DNA from: Brucella intermedia LMG 3301
GTDB taxonomy: Bacteria; Pseudomonadota; Alphaproteobacteria; Rhizobiales; Rhizobiaceae
Assembly (NCBI RefSeq): GCF_000182645.1
Contig: NZ_ACQA01000002.1
Location: 496,001 to 560,000, forward strand
Direction: 5' to 3'
Length of the DNA: 64,000 nucleotides
Shown: in pieces, positions 33,315 to 42,795 of the stretch
Position numbering within the stretch: the stretch's first letter is position 1
Layout of the letters: each line of letters starts with the position of its first letter
Position numbers and translations under genes: made by a program
The notes under the pieces: model-generated
Databases searched by the model: none
Told to the model about the DNA's origin: nothing
The model's input: the letters and a program-made list of their open reading frames with translations, nothing else

Positions 33315-35988
33315 GTCCAAGGATTTGATCGTCGTTGCCATGCCGCTTTACGGCCACGCGGCGCTGGCGCTTGAAGCACTGGAAACCATTCTTGCATCAG
33401 AAACGGTTTTCCGTACCCAGATCGTGGTGTCGGTAGATGGCGATCCGCGCCGCGAAGTGTTCGACAGCCTGACGCTCTATGCGGCAGCGCATTCCAACAT
33501 CCATATCATCTTTGGCGAAAACGCCGGTCCGGGCGGCGCACGTAATCGCGCTGTCGACTATATTCTTGAAGAAATGCCGGACGTGAAAGCGGTATATTTT
33601 GTCGATGCAGACAACCGCGTGCAGCCGCACACCATCGACACGCTCTATCGTCAGCTGCTGGCGTCGAACGCCGGCTGGGTCTACACCAATATCGACACTT
33701 TCTCGGTCAATTGGCGCGCACATTATGGCAACAGCTATTCGCGCCTGATCCACTGCATCACTGACAATATCTGCGATACGGGGTCGATGATTTCTGCGGA
33801 TGTTTTCCGTAGCGGTGTCCGTTTTGATGATGATCGCCAGAATGGTTTTGAAGACTGGGAGTTCTGGCTTTCGGCGATCGAGGCGGGGTTTGTCGGGACG
33901 CCATGCCACGATACCGGCTTTGAATATCGCCTGCGTGCGGAAAGCCGTTTCAAGGAAGCCAATCGCGACCGCTCCGGCTCGATCAGCTTTCTGCGCAAGC
34001 GGCACAAGGCGCTATTTCGCCGTCCGACGCTTGTAGGTTTCGAGCATGAGGAATGCCCGCGTTATGGCGTGATCCGCGCAGGCGAGGGGACGGTCAGCCT
34101 TTTCACCGATCTTAGCCTTGGCACTACCGATCTCAAGTTCGATGATGCGATCCGTGCCTTCTGGGGCAGTGTGTCCGAGCCGGATAATTTCCATTTCCCG
34201 CCGTTTCTTGCCTCGTCCAACACAGAGACGCTGAAACTTCTGGCGCGTTCGCGACTGTTGCCGAATATCCTGTCGCGGCTTGAGAAGCTTGCGGAACAGG
34301 CCAACATCGTTTTTGTGGAACTCACCAATGTTGAAGATGAGCGTCGCATCGACACCGAAATCATGCCGTCGGGTACCAGGCAGCCACATGCCGACCTGAT
34401 TTTCGTTTCGACCCGGCTCATAAAGGAAATCATTGAAAACGATGCGCTCGATTGGTTCGCTTCGTTGGGTACGCAGCAACTATGGCCCACGTCGGCGCGC
34501 ATGAAGGTCCGCTTTCCGTTCCCGCGCGTTCGCCAGCGCCGCGCTCTCTCACGGCCAGAACAATCAATGCTCAATCTGGTGACGTCGATTGCAACAAGCC
34601 CGCTGAAGCAGAGTGCGGCCACACGCTGGACATGGCGTCCCCGTCGCCTGCCGGCCCTTTCCGAAATGTATCAGGTGCTGCGCAATGAACTTGGCGGCGG
34701 ACCCGTTCTGCCGCTTGCGCATAACCCGGCAAGAAAAAAGACCGCGGCCGTTCTGGTGCCGAATGCTTCTTTCGGCGGGGCGGAAAAGGTCGCTTATGCC
34801 GCCGGGCGGGAGCTGAAGAACCAGGGGTTTGAAACCCATCTCTTCGTGCTCGGCAATGAGCGGATGGACGTGCTCGATGAGTTCGACCAGTCCTTCGACT
34901 ACCTGCATTTCTGGAAGGATGGGATTCCCGCCTGGGGAGACACAAACCGCTTCCTCGGTCAGGACTTTATCACCGAAGATCATCCGCTCGACTGGAGTAT
35001 CCTGCGCGGCCAGCTTTCCGGTTTCGATCTTGTCGTGAACAACCACGTCATGGCCGCTCATCCCCTGATGGGTAAGCTTCGGTCGGAAGGCACCCGCACC
35101 GCCTGCTATCTGCATGTGGTGGACGAAACGGTCTTCCGCCGTCAGGCAGGTCAACCCTATGCGGCGATCGCCTTCGAACATGCATATGACGCTTTTCTCA
35201 CGTGTTCGGATCAATTGAAAATTTATCTGCACAGCTTTGGCGTACCGTATGAAAAAGTGTTTTCGGTGCCAAACGGGGCCAGTTTTTCAATCGATACAAA
35301 ACAGCGGGCGCAAGTCACTGCCGCGCGCAAGCAGGGGCGCAAGGGCGAGCCCATGCGTATCCTTTACATGGGGCGCCTCGACCGCCAGAAGGGTATCGAC
35401 CGTTTGAATGATGCAATCGTCAAGCTGAAAGAGCAGGGCATTCCTTTTGAAGCGCAGGCCATCGGCGGCGAAATTCTCTCCGACGATCCAAGCGCATCGT
35501 GGATGACACGTTTGAAGGATGCGGGCGTGAAAGTCTCGCCGCCGGTTTTCGACGGAAAGGACATTGCCAACCATCTGGCCTGGGCCGATGTTCTCCTGAT
35601 GCCGTCGCGCTGGGAAGGCGCGCCGCTGATGATCGCCGAAGCGCAGCAACTCGGCTGCGTTCCGGTCGCCACGGCGGTCGGTGCCGTCGATGAGCTTATC
35701 AATCACGGACGCGATGGCATTCTCATCCGCAATGGCAACGATGCGCAGATCGTCTCAGACATGACACGCATTCTGACGATCCTTGCACAGGATCGCGAAG
35801 CCTTGATGCGGACCGCCGAAGGCGCTCTCGCTTCCGCAGCACATCGCACATGGAGCTCCGCGTTCTCCGAATTTACCGATTGGGCGAACGAAATAAGCCC
35901 CGTTTATCCGAAATCCCGGTCTTCCCAGCCGGATGTTGCAGACGATGCCAGCACGACCGCCGTTCTCCCGGGACGTGCAGTTGCCTGA
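33304..35988 (+). CDS. Bifunctional glycosyltransferase, GT2 plus GT4 domains
   Basis: 894 residues. Residues ~10-250 form a GT2 domain: LIVVAMPLYGHAALALEALE, the Asp-rich AVYFVDADNRVQPHTID (DXD region, near residue 98), NGFEDWEFWLSAIEAGF. Residues ~480-860 form a GT4 domain: VLVPNASFGGAEKVAYAAGR, ILYMGRLDRQKGIDRLNDA and PSRWEGAPLMIAEAQQLGCV. A middle region (~270-460) has no assignable fold. One polypeptide probably adds two successive sugars. Such bifunctional enzymes occur in rhizobial exopolysaccharide loci. The C-terminal ~25 residues are low-complexity. Confidence 0.9.
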   Translation: MYDRSKDLIVVAMPLYGHAALALEALETILASETVFRTQIVVSVDGDPRREVFDSLTLYAAAHSNIHIIFGENAGPGGARNRAVDYILEEMPDVKAVYFVDADNRVQPHTIDTLYRQLLASNAGWVYTNIDTFSVNWRAHYGNSYSRLIHCITDNICDTGSMISADVFRSGVRFDDDRQNGFEDWEFWLSAIEAGFVGTPCHDTGFEYRLRAESRFKEANRDRSGSISFLRKRHKALFRRPTLVGFEHEECPRYGVIRAGEGTVSLFTDLSLGTTDLKFDDAIRAFWGSVSEPDNFHFPPFLASSNTETLKLLARSRLLPNILSRLEKLAEQANIVFVELTNVEDERRIDTEIMPSGTRQPHADLIFVSTRLIKEIIENDALDWFASLGTQQLWPTSARMKVRFPFPRVRQRRALSRPEQSMLNLVTSIATSPLKQSAATRWTWRPRRLPALSEMYQVLRNELGGGPVLPLAHNPARKKTAAVLVPNASFGGAEKVAYAAGRELKNQGFETHLFVLGNERMDVLDEFDQSFDYLHFWKDGIPAWGDTNRFLGQDFITEDHPLDWSILRGQLSGFDLVVNNHVMAAHPLMGKLRSEGTRTACYLHVVDETVFRRQAGQPYAAIAFEHAYDAFLTCSDQLKIYLHSFGVPYEKVFSVPNGASFSIDTKQRAQVTAARKQGRKGEPMRILYMGRLDRQKGIDRLNDAIVKLKEQGIPFEAQAIGGEILSDDPSASWMTRLKDAGVKVSPPVFDGKDIANHLAWADVLLMPSRWEGAPLMIAEAQQLGCVPVATAVGAVDELINHGRDGILIRNGNDAQIVSDMTRILTILAQDREALMRTAEGALASAAHRTWSSAFSEFTDWANEISPVYPKSRSSQPDVADDASTTAVLPGRAVA

Positions 35989-36009
35989 TTATACCAGAAA
36001 GGTCGACTT

Positions 36010-37203
36010 ATGAGCCGCCCAACCAACCCAAGAATCCTTGTCACGGGCATTCCGAGCCATCTGACCCGCCTCATCCAGCGTGCGGATAAGGCGCAGGTCT
36101 ATTATTCGGAGAAGCAGCGGGATTCCGAAACCCGGGATAATTTTATCCAGGAGCTGAAGAACATCAGCAATACCGGCAATTATCTGATCGGCGAAGGTGC
36201 GATGACAGCGCTTCTGCCATCTGCCAGGCACATTCCGTTCTGGCACCTCTACAATTGCGTGAACAACGGAACGGGGCTTGAGGAGGTCAACAAGGAGTTC
36301 GATATCTGCGTCTTCACCTGCGCAAACCTTCTCCGCAAGGGCTTGTCGGCGGATGCAGAAGCGCTTGTTCTGTCGAAACTCGACATGCCTGTCGTGATGC
36401 TCGGCATCGGCATCCAGAACCGCCCCGACATTGAAGGCGAGGACGGCCTGCCAGCTGGTACGAAGAAGCTTTTGGAAGTGCTGAAAAGCCGCGAACACTA
36501 TTTTCTCACGCGGGGTGAAAATGCAGCCGGCTATCTCCGCGATCAGGGCTTTTCCTATGTCCGCCCGGTCGGCTGTCCATCGCTTTATTTCCGTCCGGAC
36601 AATATGCGCAAGGCGATCAGTCGCCTGCCAGAGGTGAAGGTGGGCGAGGGCCGTACCGTCTTCACCGGATATATGGGAGCGGAACTCGAAACTATCGGCG
36701 ATATGAACGCGCTCGGTTCGGATGACGGGCGTTCGGCTTATGTGGTTCAGGATGAGCTCTTGCATTTCGACATGCAGCTTGAATCGGATGCGAATGGCCG
36801 CGCCTATGACTCCACCACTGGCGAACTTGTCGGCCCGCTGACCTATAAGGGGTCGGGCGATCTGAAAAAGAAGGTGAGTGTTCACGCCTTCCTCGATACC
36901 AATCAATGGCGCGCCTGGTGCTCGACCATGGACTTTTCTTTCGGTCGCCGTTTCCATGGCAATATCATCTCCATGCAGGCGGGCGTGCCGAGCCTGATGG
37001 TCGCTGTCGATGATCGTATGCGCGAGATGCTGAATTTCGCCGGCCTGCCGAAGATCGATGCCCGCGATCTCAATGCCGCCAACGACAGGCGGGCTTTCGT
37101 CAGCGACCACATCGCTTCGATGAACATTCCCGAAGTCATCGAAACTTACTCGGCGCGAGAACGCAATTTCCGGAGCGTGCTTTCAGAAATCGGCATCGGC
37201 TGA
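36010..37203 (+). CDS. Polysaccharide pyruvyl transferase family protein (tandem copy A)
   Basis: 397 residues from ATG 36010 with AGAAAGGTCGACTT upstream. Shared with its neighbour at 37254: RILVTGIPSHLTR at the start, NTGNYLIGEGA, PFWHL, MLGIGIQN, FLTRGENAAGYL, YVRPVGCPSLYF and the C-terminal SFGRRFHGNIISMQAGVPSL with the family Arg-x-His. It is expected to transfer pyruvate from PEP to a sugar of the polysaccharide, though some relatives act on other groups. It lies 21 nt after the GT2-GT4 gene. Confidence 0.85.
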   Translation: MSRPTNPRILVTGIPSHLTRLIQRADKAQVYYSEKQRDSETRDNFIQELKNISNTGNYLIGEGAMTALLPSARHIPFWHLYNCVNNGTGLEEVNKEFDICVFTCANLLRKGLSADAEALVLSKLDMPVVMLGIGIQNRPDIEGEDGLPAGTKKLLEVLKSREHYFLTRGENAAGYLRDQGFSYVRPVGCPSLYFRPDNMRKAISRLPEVKVGEGRTVFTGYMGAELETIGDMNALGSDDGRSAYVVQDELLHFDMQLESDANGRAYDSTTGELVGPLTYKGSGDLKKKVSVHAFLDTNQWRAWCSTMDFSFGRRFHGNIISMQAGVPSLMVAVDDRMREMLNFAGLPKIDARDLNAANDRRAFVSDHIASMNIPEVIETYSARERNFRSVLSEIGIG

Positions 37204-37253
37204 TCTCAGGCACTCTTCACCAGTTTCCTTAATTCCAGCGAAGATGGATCACC

Positions 37254-38429
37254 ATGCGCATAATGATCACCGGCATCCCGTCATATCTGATGCGGACCGT
37301 CGAAAGCGTTTCCGGGGCAAGAGTGAAGCATCGCCCCTATTTCGAGCCCATCCGCACCAAGAAGGATGTGATCGATCAGGTCAAGAAGATTGCCAATACG
37401 GGCAATTATCTCATCGGTGAGGGCGCGGCCAACGCAGTGCGCGGCCACGATGTGACCTACGTTCCGTTCTGGCATTTGGCCAACAGCCTTAATTCGCCGG
37501 ACACCTATGCAGAACTCAATGAGAATTTCGACCTGTGCCTGTTTGCCTCCGCCAATCTTTTGCGACCCGGCTATGCAGCGACGACGGAATCCTTCGTCTT
37601 TGAAAAGCTGAACATGCCAATCGTGGTCATGGGCATCGGCATTCAAAAGAAGGAAAACCTGAAGGCGGAGTTGCCGGAAGGCACGCGTCGTTTCCTCGAA
37701 ATTCTGCGCCGCAAGGAAAGCTTCTTCCTCACGCGCGGGCATTTCACCGAGGAGTTTCTGAAAGATGCGGGCATGAAATATGTCCGCCCGACCGGCTGTC
37801 CGTCGCTTTATTATGCGCCGGACCAGATGAAACGCTCGCTGAGCCGCCTTGCCGATCCAACGCTTGCCGATGCGCAGAAAATCTCCTTTGGCGGTTATCT
37901 CGGCAGCGTTGCCGATACGATTGTGGACGCCCACGCGCTGCTCGAAAAGGATAGCGTTGCAAGCTATGTCATTCAGGACGAGGTGATCGTCTACAACATG
38001 AACATGGCAGGCGAAGACCATGCCGAAGCCTATGATCAGGCGGCAAGCCGCATCACCGCCCCCGTCGATTACAAGCATATGGAAAAATGGCAGCGCAAGA
38101 ACGAGCTGCTGGTGTTCTTCGACACGCACAAATGGCGCAGTTGGATCTCCAGCCAGGATTTCGGACTGAGCCGCAGATTCCATGGCACGATCATCGGCAT
38201 GCAGTCGGGTATTCCGGGCCTGATGATCGCAGTCGATGACCGCATGCGCGAGATGCTGGGCTTTGTCGGTTTTCCGCATATCGAAGCGAGCGTCTGGAAC
38301 CGCGAGCCGCAGAAGAAAGCCTACCTGCGCGACTTCCTTTCCAAGATCGACGTGCCTGCGGCCATCAACCGTTATTCGGAATGCGAGGCCAATTTTAACG
38401 GCGCGCTGAAAGATATCGGCATCCGATGA
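37254..38429 (+). CDS. Polysaccharide pyruvyl transferase family protein (tandem copy B)
   Basis: 391 residues, a clear paralogue of copy A: RIMITGIPSYLMR, NTGNYLIGEGAAN, PFWHLANSLNS, MGIGIQKKEN, FLTRGHFTEEFL, YVRPTGCPSLYY, GLSRRFHGTIIGMQSGIPGL. The two probably arose by tandem duplication and then diverged, which suggests different sugar acceptors or a heterodimer. The stop overlaps the next start as ATGATGA. Its ribosome site (GAAGATGG) is weaker than that of copy A. Confidence 0.85.
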   Translation: MRIMITGIPSYLMRTVESVSGARVKHRPYFEPIRTKKDVIDQVKKIANTGNYLIGEGAANAVRGHDVTYVPFWHLANSLNSPDTYAELNENFDLCLFASANLLRPGYAATTESFVFEKLNMPIVVMGIGIQKKENLKAELPEGTRRFLEILRRKESFFLTRGHFTEEFLKDAGMKYVRPTGCPSLYYAPDQMKRSLSRLADPTLADAQKISFGGYLGSVADTIVDAHALLEKDSVASYVIQDEVIVYNMNMAGEDHAEAYDQAASRITAPVDYKHMEKWQRKNELLVFFDTHKWRSWISSQDFGLSRRFHGTIIGMQSGIPGLMIAVDDRMREMLGFVGFPHIEASVWNREPQKKAYLRDFLSKIDVPAAINRYSECEANFNGALKDIGIR

Positions 38430-39532
38430 TGAAACTTCGCGAGAGCATCGGGGGCAGGAAAGGGGTAATGGCGGCTTTCTTGGCCGCTGCCCTGCTCGCG
38501 GTTGCGCCCGGTGGTGCTCTTGCGGATACGCGCTTTGGCGTCAACCGGGTCAATATGGCCTGGCTCAAGCCAGCCGAGCGTGAGCAGATATTCGATCAGA
38601 TGGTGGAGAACGGGGTAGTGGCGGTTCGGTTGTCGCTCACCCGACCGCTCGATCAAAGCATCGATGCCGCACGCCTTGCTCACGAGAAAGGTCTGGCGAT
38701 CCTGCTCGAAATCTCGCTCAACAATGCGGATTTTTATCCGGAAGGAACAAAACCCCGGTCGGGGCGCGGGCGTATATGGGACATGTATCGGCTTTCCGAC
38801 ATATCTCCTGAGCGGTTTCGGAATGCTATGGCGGATGCCTTGCAAAAGATCGATGCGCTGGGGGTGCCTCTTGTGGCGGTTGAACCCGGAAACGAGATCA
38901 ACTGGGGCGCCTATAATGGCGACCTTGCCATTCTACCCAAGGAGAAGATGAAGACCGCGCGTTCTTTGGCCGAGATGGAGGAGCTTCCTTTGGTCGAAAG
39001 GGGGGCGGAAAAATACGTCGAACTTTTGCGCATCGTGCGGGCGGAATTGGCGAAAACCAGGCACAGCGCCAAGGCAAAGGTCATATCTGCGGGCCTATCC
39101 GATATCCCTTTCATCGATGCGGACCGGCGCGGGATAGACACTGTCGAACCTGCGGCCTTTACCGATCTTTTGAAGAAATATGGTCTGGACGACGTTGCTG
39201 ACGGCTATGGTATTCATATCTATCCCGGCAGCAGCGGGACGCGCGCTGCTCGCGCAAAACACATCCACAATGCGCTTTCTTTTTGCGGTGGTGTGGACGG
39301 CAAGCCTTGCTGGATCACGGAATGGGGTTTTGCCAATACTTCAAAAGCCTGTCCAGCCAATGACAATAATCGCGAGCAACTGGTCGAAAAGACGCGCGAC
39401 CGTTTTCGACAGATGATGGATAGCGGCCAGATCGCCGCTGCTTATTATTTTGATTGGGATGCAAGCACTTACGGTGTTTGGCGTTGCGGTGCGCTGACGC
39501 CAGCCGGTAAAGCTGCAACGGTGACGAAATGA
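38426..39532 (+). CDS. Secreted glycoside hydrolase-like protein (clan GH-A fold)
   Basis: 368 residues. A signal peptide is evident (GVMAAFLAAALLAVAPGGALA, cleavage near residue 36). The mature protein starts with DTRFGVNRVNMAWLKPAE and has VAVEPGNEINWGAY, typical of the acid/base Asn-Glu pair at the end of strand 4 of GH-A enzymes, and PCWITEWGFANTS, typical of the strand-7 nucleophile Glu. Both catalytic acids thus seem present. It could trim or modify the polysaccharide in the periplasm. The family number (GH5, GH39 or other) cannot be settled by eye. It overlaps both neighbours by 4 nt. Confidence 0.78.
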   Translation: MMKLRESIGGRKGVMAAFLAAALLAVAPGGALADTRFGVNRVNMAWLKPAEREQIFDQMVENGVVAVRLSLTRPLDQSIDAARLAHEKGLAILLEISLNNADFYPEGTKPRSGRGRIWDMYRLSDISPERFRNAMADALQKIDALGVPLVAVEPGNEINWGAYNGDLAILPKEKMKTARSLAEMEELPLVERGAEKYVELLRIVRAELAKTRHSAKAKVISAGLSDIPFIDADRRGIDTVEPAAFTDLLKKYGLDDVADGYGIHIYPGSSGTRAARAKHIHNALSFCGGVDGKPCWITEWGFANTSKACPANDNNREQLVEKTRDRFRQMMDSGQIAAAYYFDWDASTYGVWRCGALTPAGKAATVTK

Positions 39533-40677
39533 AACTCAGGACTGTAATTATCGGTGGTTCGAACACCGTCATGCTTCCCGGCTATCTGCCCACTCTTCTG
39601 TCGACGATGGCGCGGCGCGGTGTGGAACTTGATATTGTTGCCGATCTTGCGGTGGGAGGCACGACGAGTGCGCTCGGCCTTTACCAACTCAAGCAGTTCG
39701 AACAGCTCGAAGATTGCGAACTGCTGTTGATTGAATATGCGATCAACGATGCCTTCGTATATGGCGATGAGCGGCGACCATTCCGCCATTGGGCCCGGTT
39801 TTACGAAGGGATCATTCGCTACGCGCTTGAACGCAATCCGAATTTGCGGATTGCAACGCTTGTGTTTGGCGCTCGCAATGGCTCGTTTCTGAATTCAGTT
39901 CCGTCCATTGATGCAGGTATCAATTATATTTCGCAATGGTATGGAACGATCTCGGTCGATGTCTCCCGAATGCTGATGCAGCAATATGGCCGCGATGTCG
40001 TGGGTAATCCGGCCTTCTATCTCGATCAGGGGCACTACGCGCGACCGGTTTCGACGACTATCGTTGCGAATTTGATTGCGGATGTTCTTGAACCGGCCCT
40101 TTCTGTTCCGCATCGCGCAAAAGCACTGCCATTCGCCATCGATCCAGACCATTTCGCGAATGCGCGCGCCTTGAGCGGCGAACAATTGTGCAAGCGGCTG
40201 GGGCGTGTTCCGGTTCAATACAGCAATCGCCGTTTCTCGATCTCGGCGCTCGATCTTGGCGCGGATAAAATGCGCTTCGAGGTTGAGGGCGGACAACTGC
40301 TTGCGTTGGGTTACGTCTGCGATCCCCGCATTCCGCCGCTTGACGTGGCGACGGGCGGGGAGGTTCATCGTGCTGCCATGATGAAGGGAGGCGTTCGCGA
40401 CGGAACCTACAAATTCCTCGTTTCGATGCTGAGCTTCGAGTTTCTTTACGGCGCGAAACTGCTGGAAGCACGGGGGAATGTTGCGCTCACCCTGTCGGGT
40501 GCCGAAGAGGGCGTTGAACATAAGCTGCATGTTCCGAAAGACAGCACGCACCATGAGGAACTGCCCGAGCAACCGGTACTTCCGATCACCGGCATCCTGT
40601 TTTCCGGCAATTTGAAAGTCATGTCGCTTGAGAAGCAGGCTGCGGTAAACCCAGTGCTATCAGAAGCCGCCCAGTAG
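39529..40677 (+). CDS. SGNH/GDSL-type hydrolase
   Basis: 382 residues without a signal peptide. Block I is IIGGSNTVM with Ser11 as candidate nucleophile; block II is DLAVGGTTSALG; block III is LIEYAINDAF with Asn-Asp; block V is FYLDQGHYARP, giving the Asp-x-x-His pair. All four SGNH elements are therefore visible. Such enzymes at the end of polysaccharide loci often remove or transfer acetyl groups on sugars. The C-terminal ~170 residues look like a separate beta-rich domain. It ends the rightward operon, 4 nt from the stop of convergent pbpC. Confidence 0.8.
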   Translation: MKLRTVIIGGSNTVMLPGYLPTLLSTMARRGVELDIVADLAVGGTTSALGLYQLKQFEQLEDCELLLIEYAINDAFVYGDERRPFRHWARFYEGIIRYALERNPNLRIATLVFGARNGSFLNSVPSIDAGINYISQWYGTISVDVSRMLMQQYGRDVVGNPAFYLDQGHYARPVSTTIVANLIADVLEPALSVPHRAKALPFAIDPDHFANARALSGEQLCKRLGRVPVQYSNRRFSISALDLGADKMRFEVEGGQLLALGYVCDPRIPPLDVATGGEVHRAAMMKGGVRDGTYKFLVSMLSFEFLYGAKLLEARGNVALTLSGAEEGVEHKLHVPKDSTHHEELPEQPVLPITGILFSGNLKVMSLEKQAAVNPVLSEAAQ

Positions 40678-40681
40678 GTCG

Positions 40682-42781
40682 TTATTCAACAAAAATATTG
40701 ACGCTAGCGGCCCGCCCCACTGCATCGACTACGGTCAGTGTCGAATATCCGGTTCCGTCCGGTTGCCAGTTTGTCGTCCTTCTCCGTTCGATCTCGGCGA
40801 TCGGCTTGCCATTGGCGAGCCAGCGAAATGGTGCGCGCCCGCCCTGCAATTTTAGCACCAAGGGTGACGCATTGTCCGTCAGCGCTTTCAACTCAACATG
40901 CGCGCCATCCGGTGGAAACACTATGCGCGGCGCAGGCTCAATCGAGGCTTTGAAAACCGGCAGGGGATCGCTTGCCGATGAAAAGCGTATTTGCGTCACC
41001 GGAAGTTCGGCACGTGCAGTGCGAAACGCGCCGGCTGGCGCACGCGGAAGCGGTACGGAAGCGATGCCTGAGCGCACAAAGGCGTCAAACAGGATGGGTG
41101 CCGCCGAAACATAGCCTGCAAGGCCCTGCACCGAACCGCCATCGGCCCGGCCGACCCAGACCCCCAGCACATAGCGACCGTCGTAGCCGACCGACCAAGC
41201 ATCGCGATAACCATAGGATGTGCCGGTTTTGTAAGCGATGCCTAAACGTTTCGCCCCTTGCGGCGGCACGACACCGGCCAGAATATCGCCAATCTGCCAG
41301 GACGCCTGCTCGGTGAGAATGGGGGCGGAGGGCTGCACAGGCTCCGAGCTTTCGGTGCCATCACGCAAGGCCGTGCCGCGACCCCCATTCGCAAGCCCGG
41401 TATAAAGCTGCACCAGATCGCGCAGGCTGATGCCCGCGCCGCCAAGGCCGATGGCAAGCCCCGGCGCTTCGCCCTTAGGCAGTTGCAGATTGACACCTGC
41501 CTGACGAATGCGCGTCGTCAGCCGTGCCGGACCAACCGCATCGAGCAGGCTGATAGTCGGCACATTGAGGGACATTTGCAGCGCCTGACGGATACTGACA
41601 TCGCCCTGATAGCTCATATCGAAATTGCGCGGACGATAGCCTGCGAAATCCTGCGGGCGGTCTTCGATGATGGTTTCCTGCGCAATCAGTCCCTGCTCGA
41701 AAGCCAGTCCATAAATGAAGGGTTTAAGCGTTGAACCGGGCGAGCGCACGGCGCGGGTCATGTCGATCCAGCCCTGCCGATCGCCATCGAAATAGTCAGC
41801 GGAACCGACTTCGCCCAGAATGTTGCCATTGCGGCTGTCAGCCAGCACCATGGCAACCGAGACTTTTGACCCAAGTTTCGCTGCGGCTTCCCGCGCAACG
41901 GCTTCCAGTCCTGCCTGCACGGATTTTTTGAGCGTGAGATTATGGCGTGCTTCGGTGGGAGCCTGCTTCAGCGCAAGATCAGCAAAGTGGGCGGCCAATG
42001 AAGGCAAGGGATGACGAGTAGCGGATATGCGCTCACGCGATGCGCGGTCAGCTTCCTCTTCCGTAAACACGTCCGCCGAAACCATGCGTTTCAATACACG
42101 ATCACGTGCTGCAACTGCATTATGCATCTCCCGATCCGGGCGGCGGCGCTCCGGCAATTGCGGAAGGGCCACAAGAAGCGCTGCTTCCGATATGGTGAGG
42201 CGCAGCGGCTCTTTGCCAAAATAGGCTAACGATGCCGACCGTACGCCTTCCAGATTGCCGCCATAGGGCGCGAGTGTCAGATAGCGTTCGAGGATTTCGG
42301 ATTTGCTCAGCCGCCGTTCGATCTGGATAGCGCGGGCCAACTGCCTGAATTTGGAACCGAAGCTGCGGCTTTCGCGCGGCTCGATCAGGCGCGCAAGCTG
42401 CATGGAAAGCGTCGATCCACCGGATACAATGCGGCCGCTCCCTGCAAGCTGATACGCGGCCCGAAGAAGCGCTGTGAAATCAATGCCGCCATGATCGTAA
42501 AAACGCTTGTCTTCATAAGCGATGAGCATTTTCAGGAATTTTGGATCAACGTCCTCAATCCGGGTGTTAAGTCGCCAGTATCCGTCCGGCGTCGCATAGG
42601 CGCGCAGCAGCGAGCCGTCGCGATCCATGACCTCGGTGGAAATGGTCAGCCGTTCCGGCAAAGGCGGAGGATATGCGCGGTCGAGCCAGTCCAGCCCGAC
42701 CACGGTTCCAAAAGCGGCGATGCAGAGGAACACGGCACCGCCAATGGCTGTTTTCCATCGCCTTTTCATCTCTTTGGCCAT
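40682..42781 (-). CDS. pbpC: Penicillin-binding protein 1C
   Basis: Class A PBP of the PBP1C subgroup, 699 residues. After a membrane anchor (AIGGAVFLCIAAFGTVVGL), the GT51 transglycosylase domain has AYEDKRFYDHGGID and GGSTLSMQLARL. The transpeptidase domain has SPGSTLKPF (SxxK), the SLNVP SxN motif and YKTGTSYGYRDAWSVGYDG (KTG). The last ~90 residues match the BiPBP_C domain. ATG 42781 is used; ATG 42769 with AAAGAG is an alternative. It is 54 nt after the alpha-2-macroglobulin gene in the same orientation, the usual pairing in proteobacteria. Confidence 0.95.
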   Translation of the reverse strand: MAKEMKRRWKTAIGGAVFLCIAAFGTVVGLDWLDRAYPPPLPERLTISTEVMDRDGSLLRAYATPDGYWRLNTRIEDVDPKFLKMLIAYEDKRFYDHGGIDFTALLRAAYQLAGSGRIVSGGSTLSMQLARLIEPRESRSFGSKFRQLARAIQIERRLSKSEILERYLTLAPYGGNLEGVRSASLAYFGKEPLRLTISEAALLVALPQLPERRRPDREMHNAVAARDRVLKRMVSADVFTEEEADRASRERISATRHPLPSLAAHFADLALKQAPTEARHNLTLKKSVQAGLEAVAREAAAKLGSKVSVAMVLADSRNGNILGEVGSADYFDGDRQGWIDMTRAVRSPGSTLKPFIYGLAFEQGLIAQETIIEDRPQDFAGYRPRNFDMSYQGDVSIRQALQMSLNVPTISLLDAVGPARLTTRIRQAGVNLQLPKGEAPGLAIGLGGAGISLRDLVQLYTGLANGGRGTALRDGTESSEPVQPSAPILTEQASWQIGDILAGVVPPQGAKRLGIAYKTGTSYGYRDAWSVGYDGRYVLGVWVGRADGGSVQGLAGYVSAAPILFDAFVRSGIASVPLPRAPAGAFRTARAELPVTQIRFSSASDPLPVFKASIEPAPRIVFPPDGAHVELKALTDNASPLVLKLQGGRAPFRWLANGKPIAEIERRRTTNWQPDGTGYSTLTVVDAVGRAASVNIFVE

Positions 42782-42795
42782 GATTTATGTCTAGC

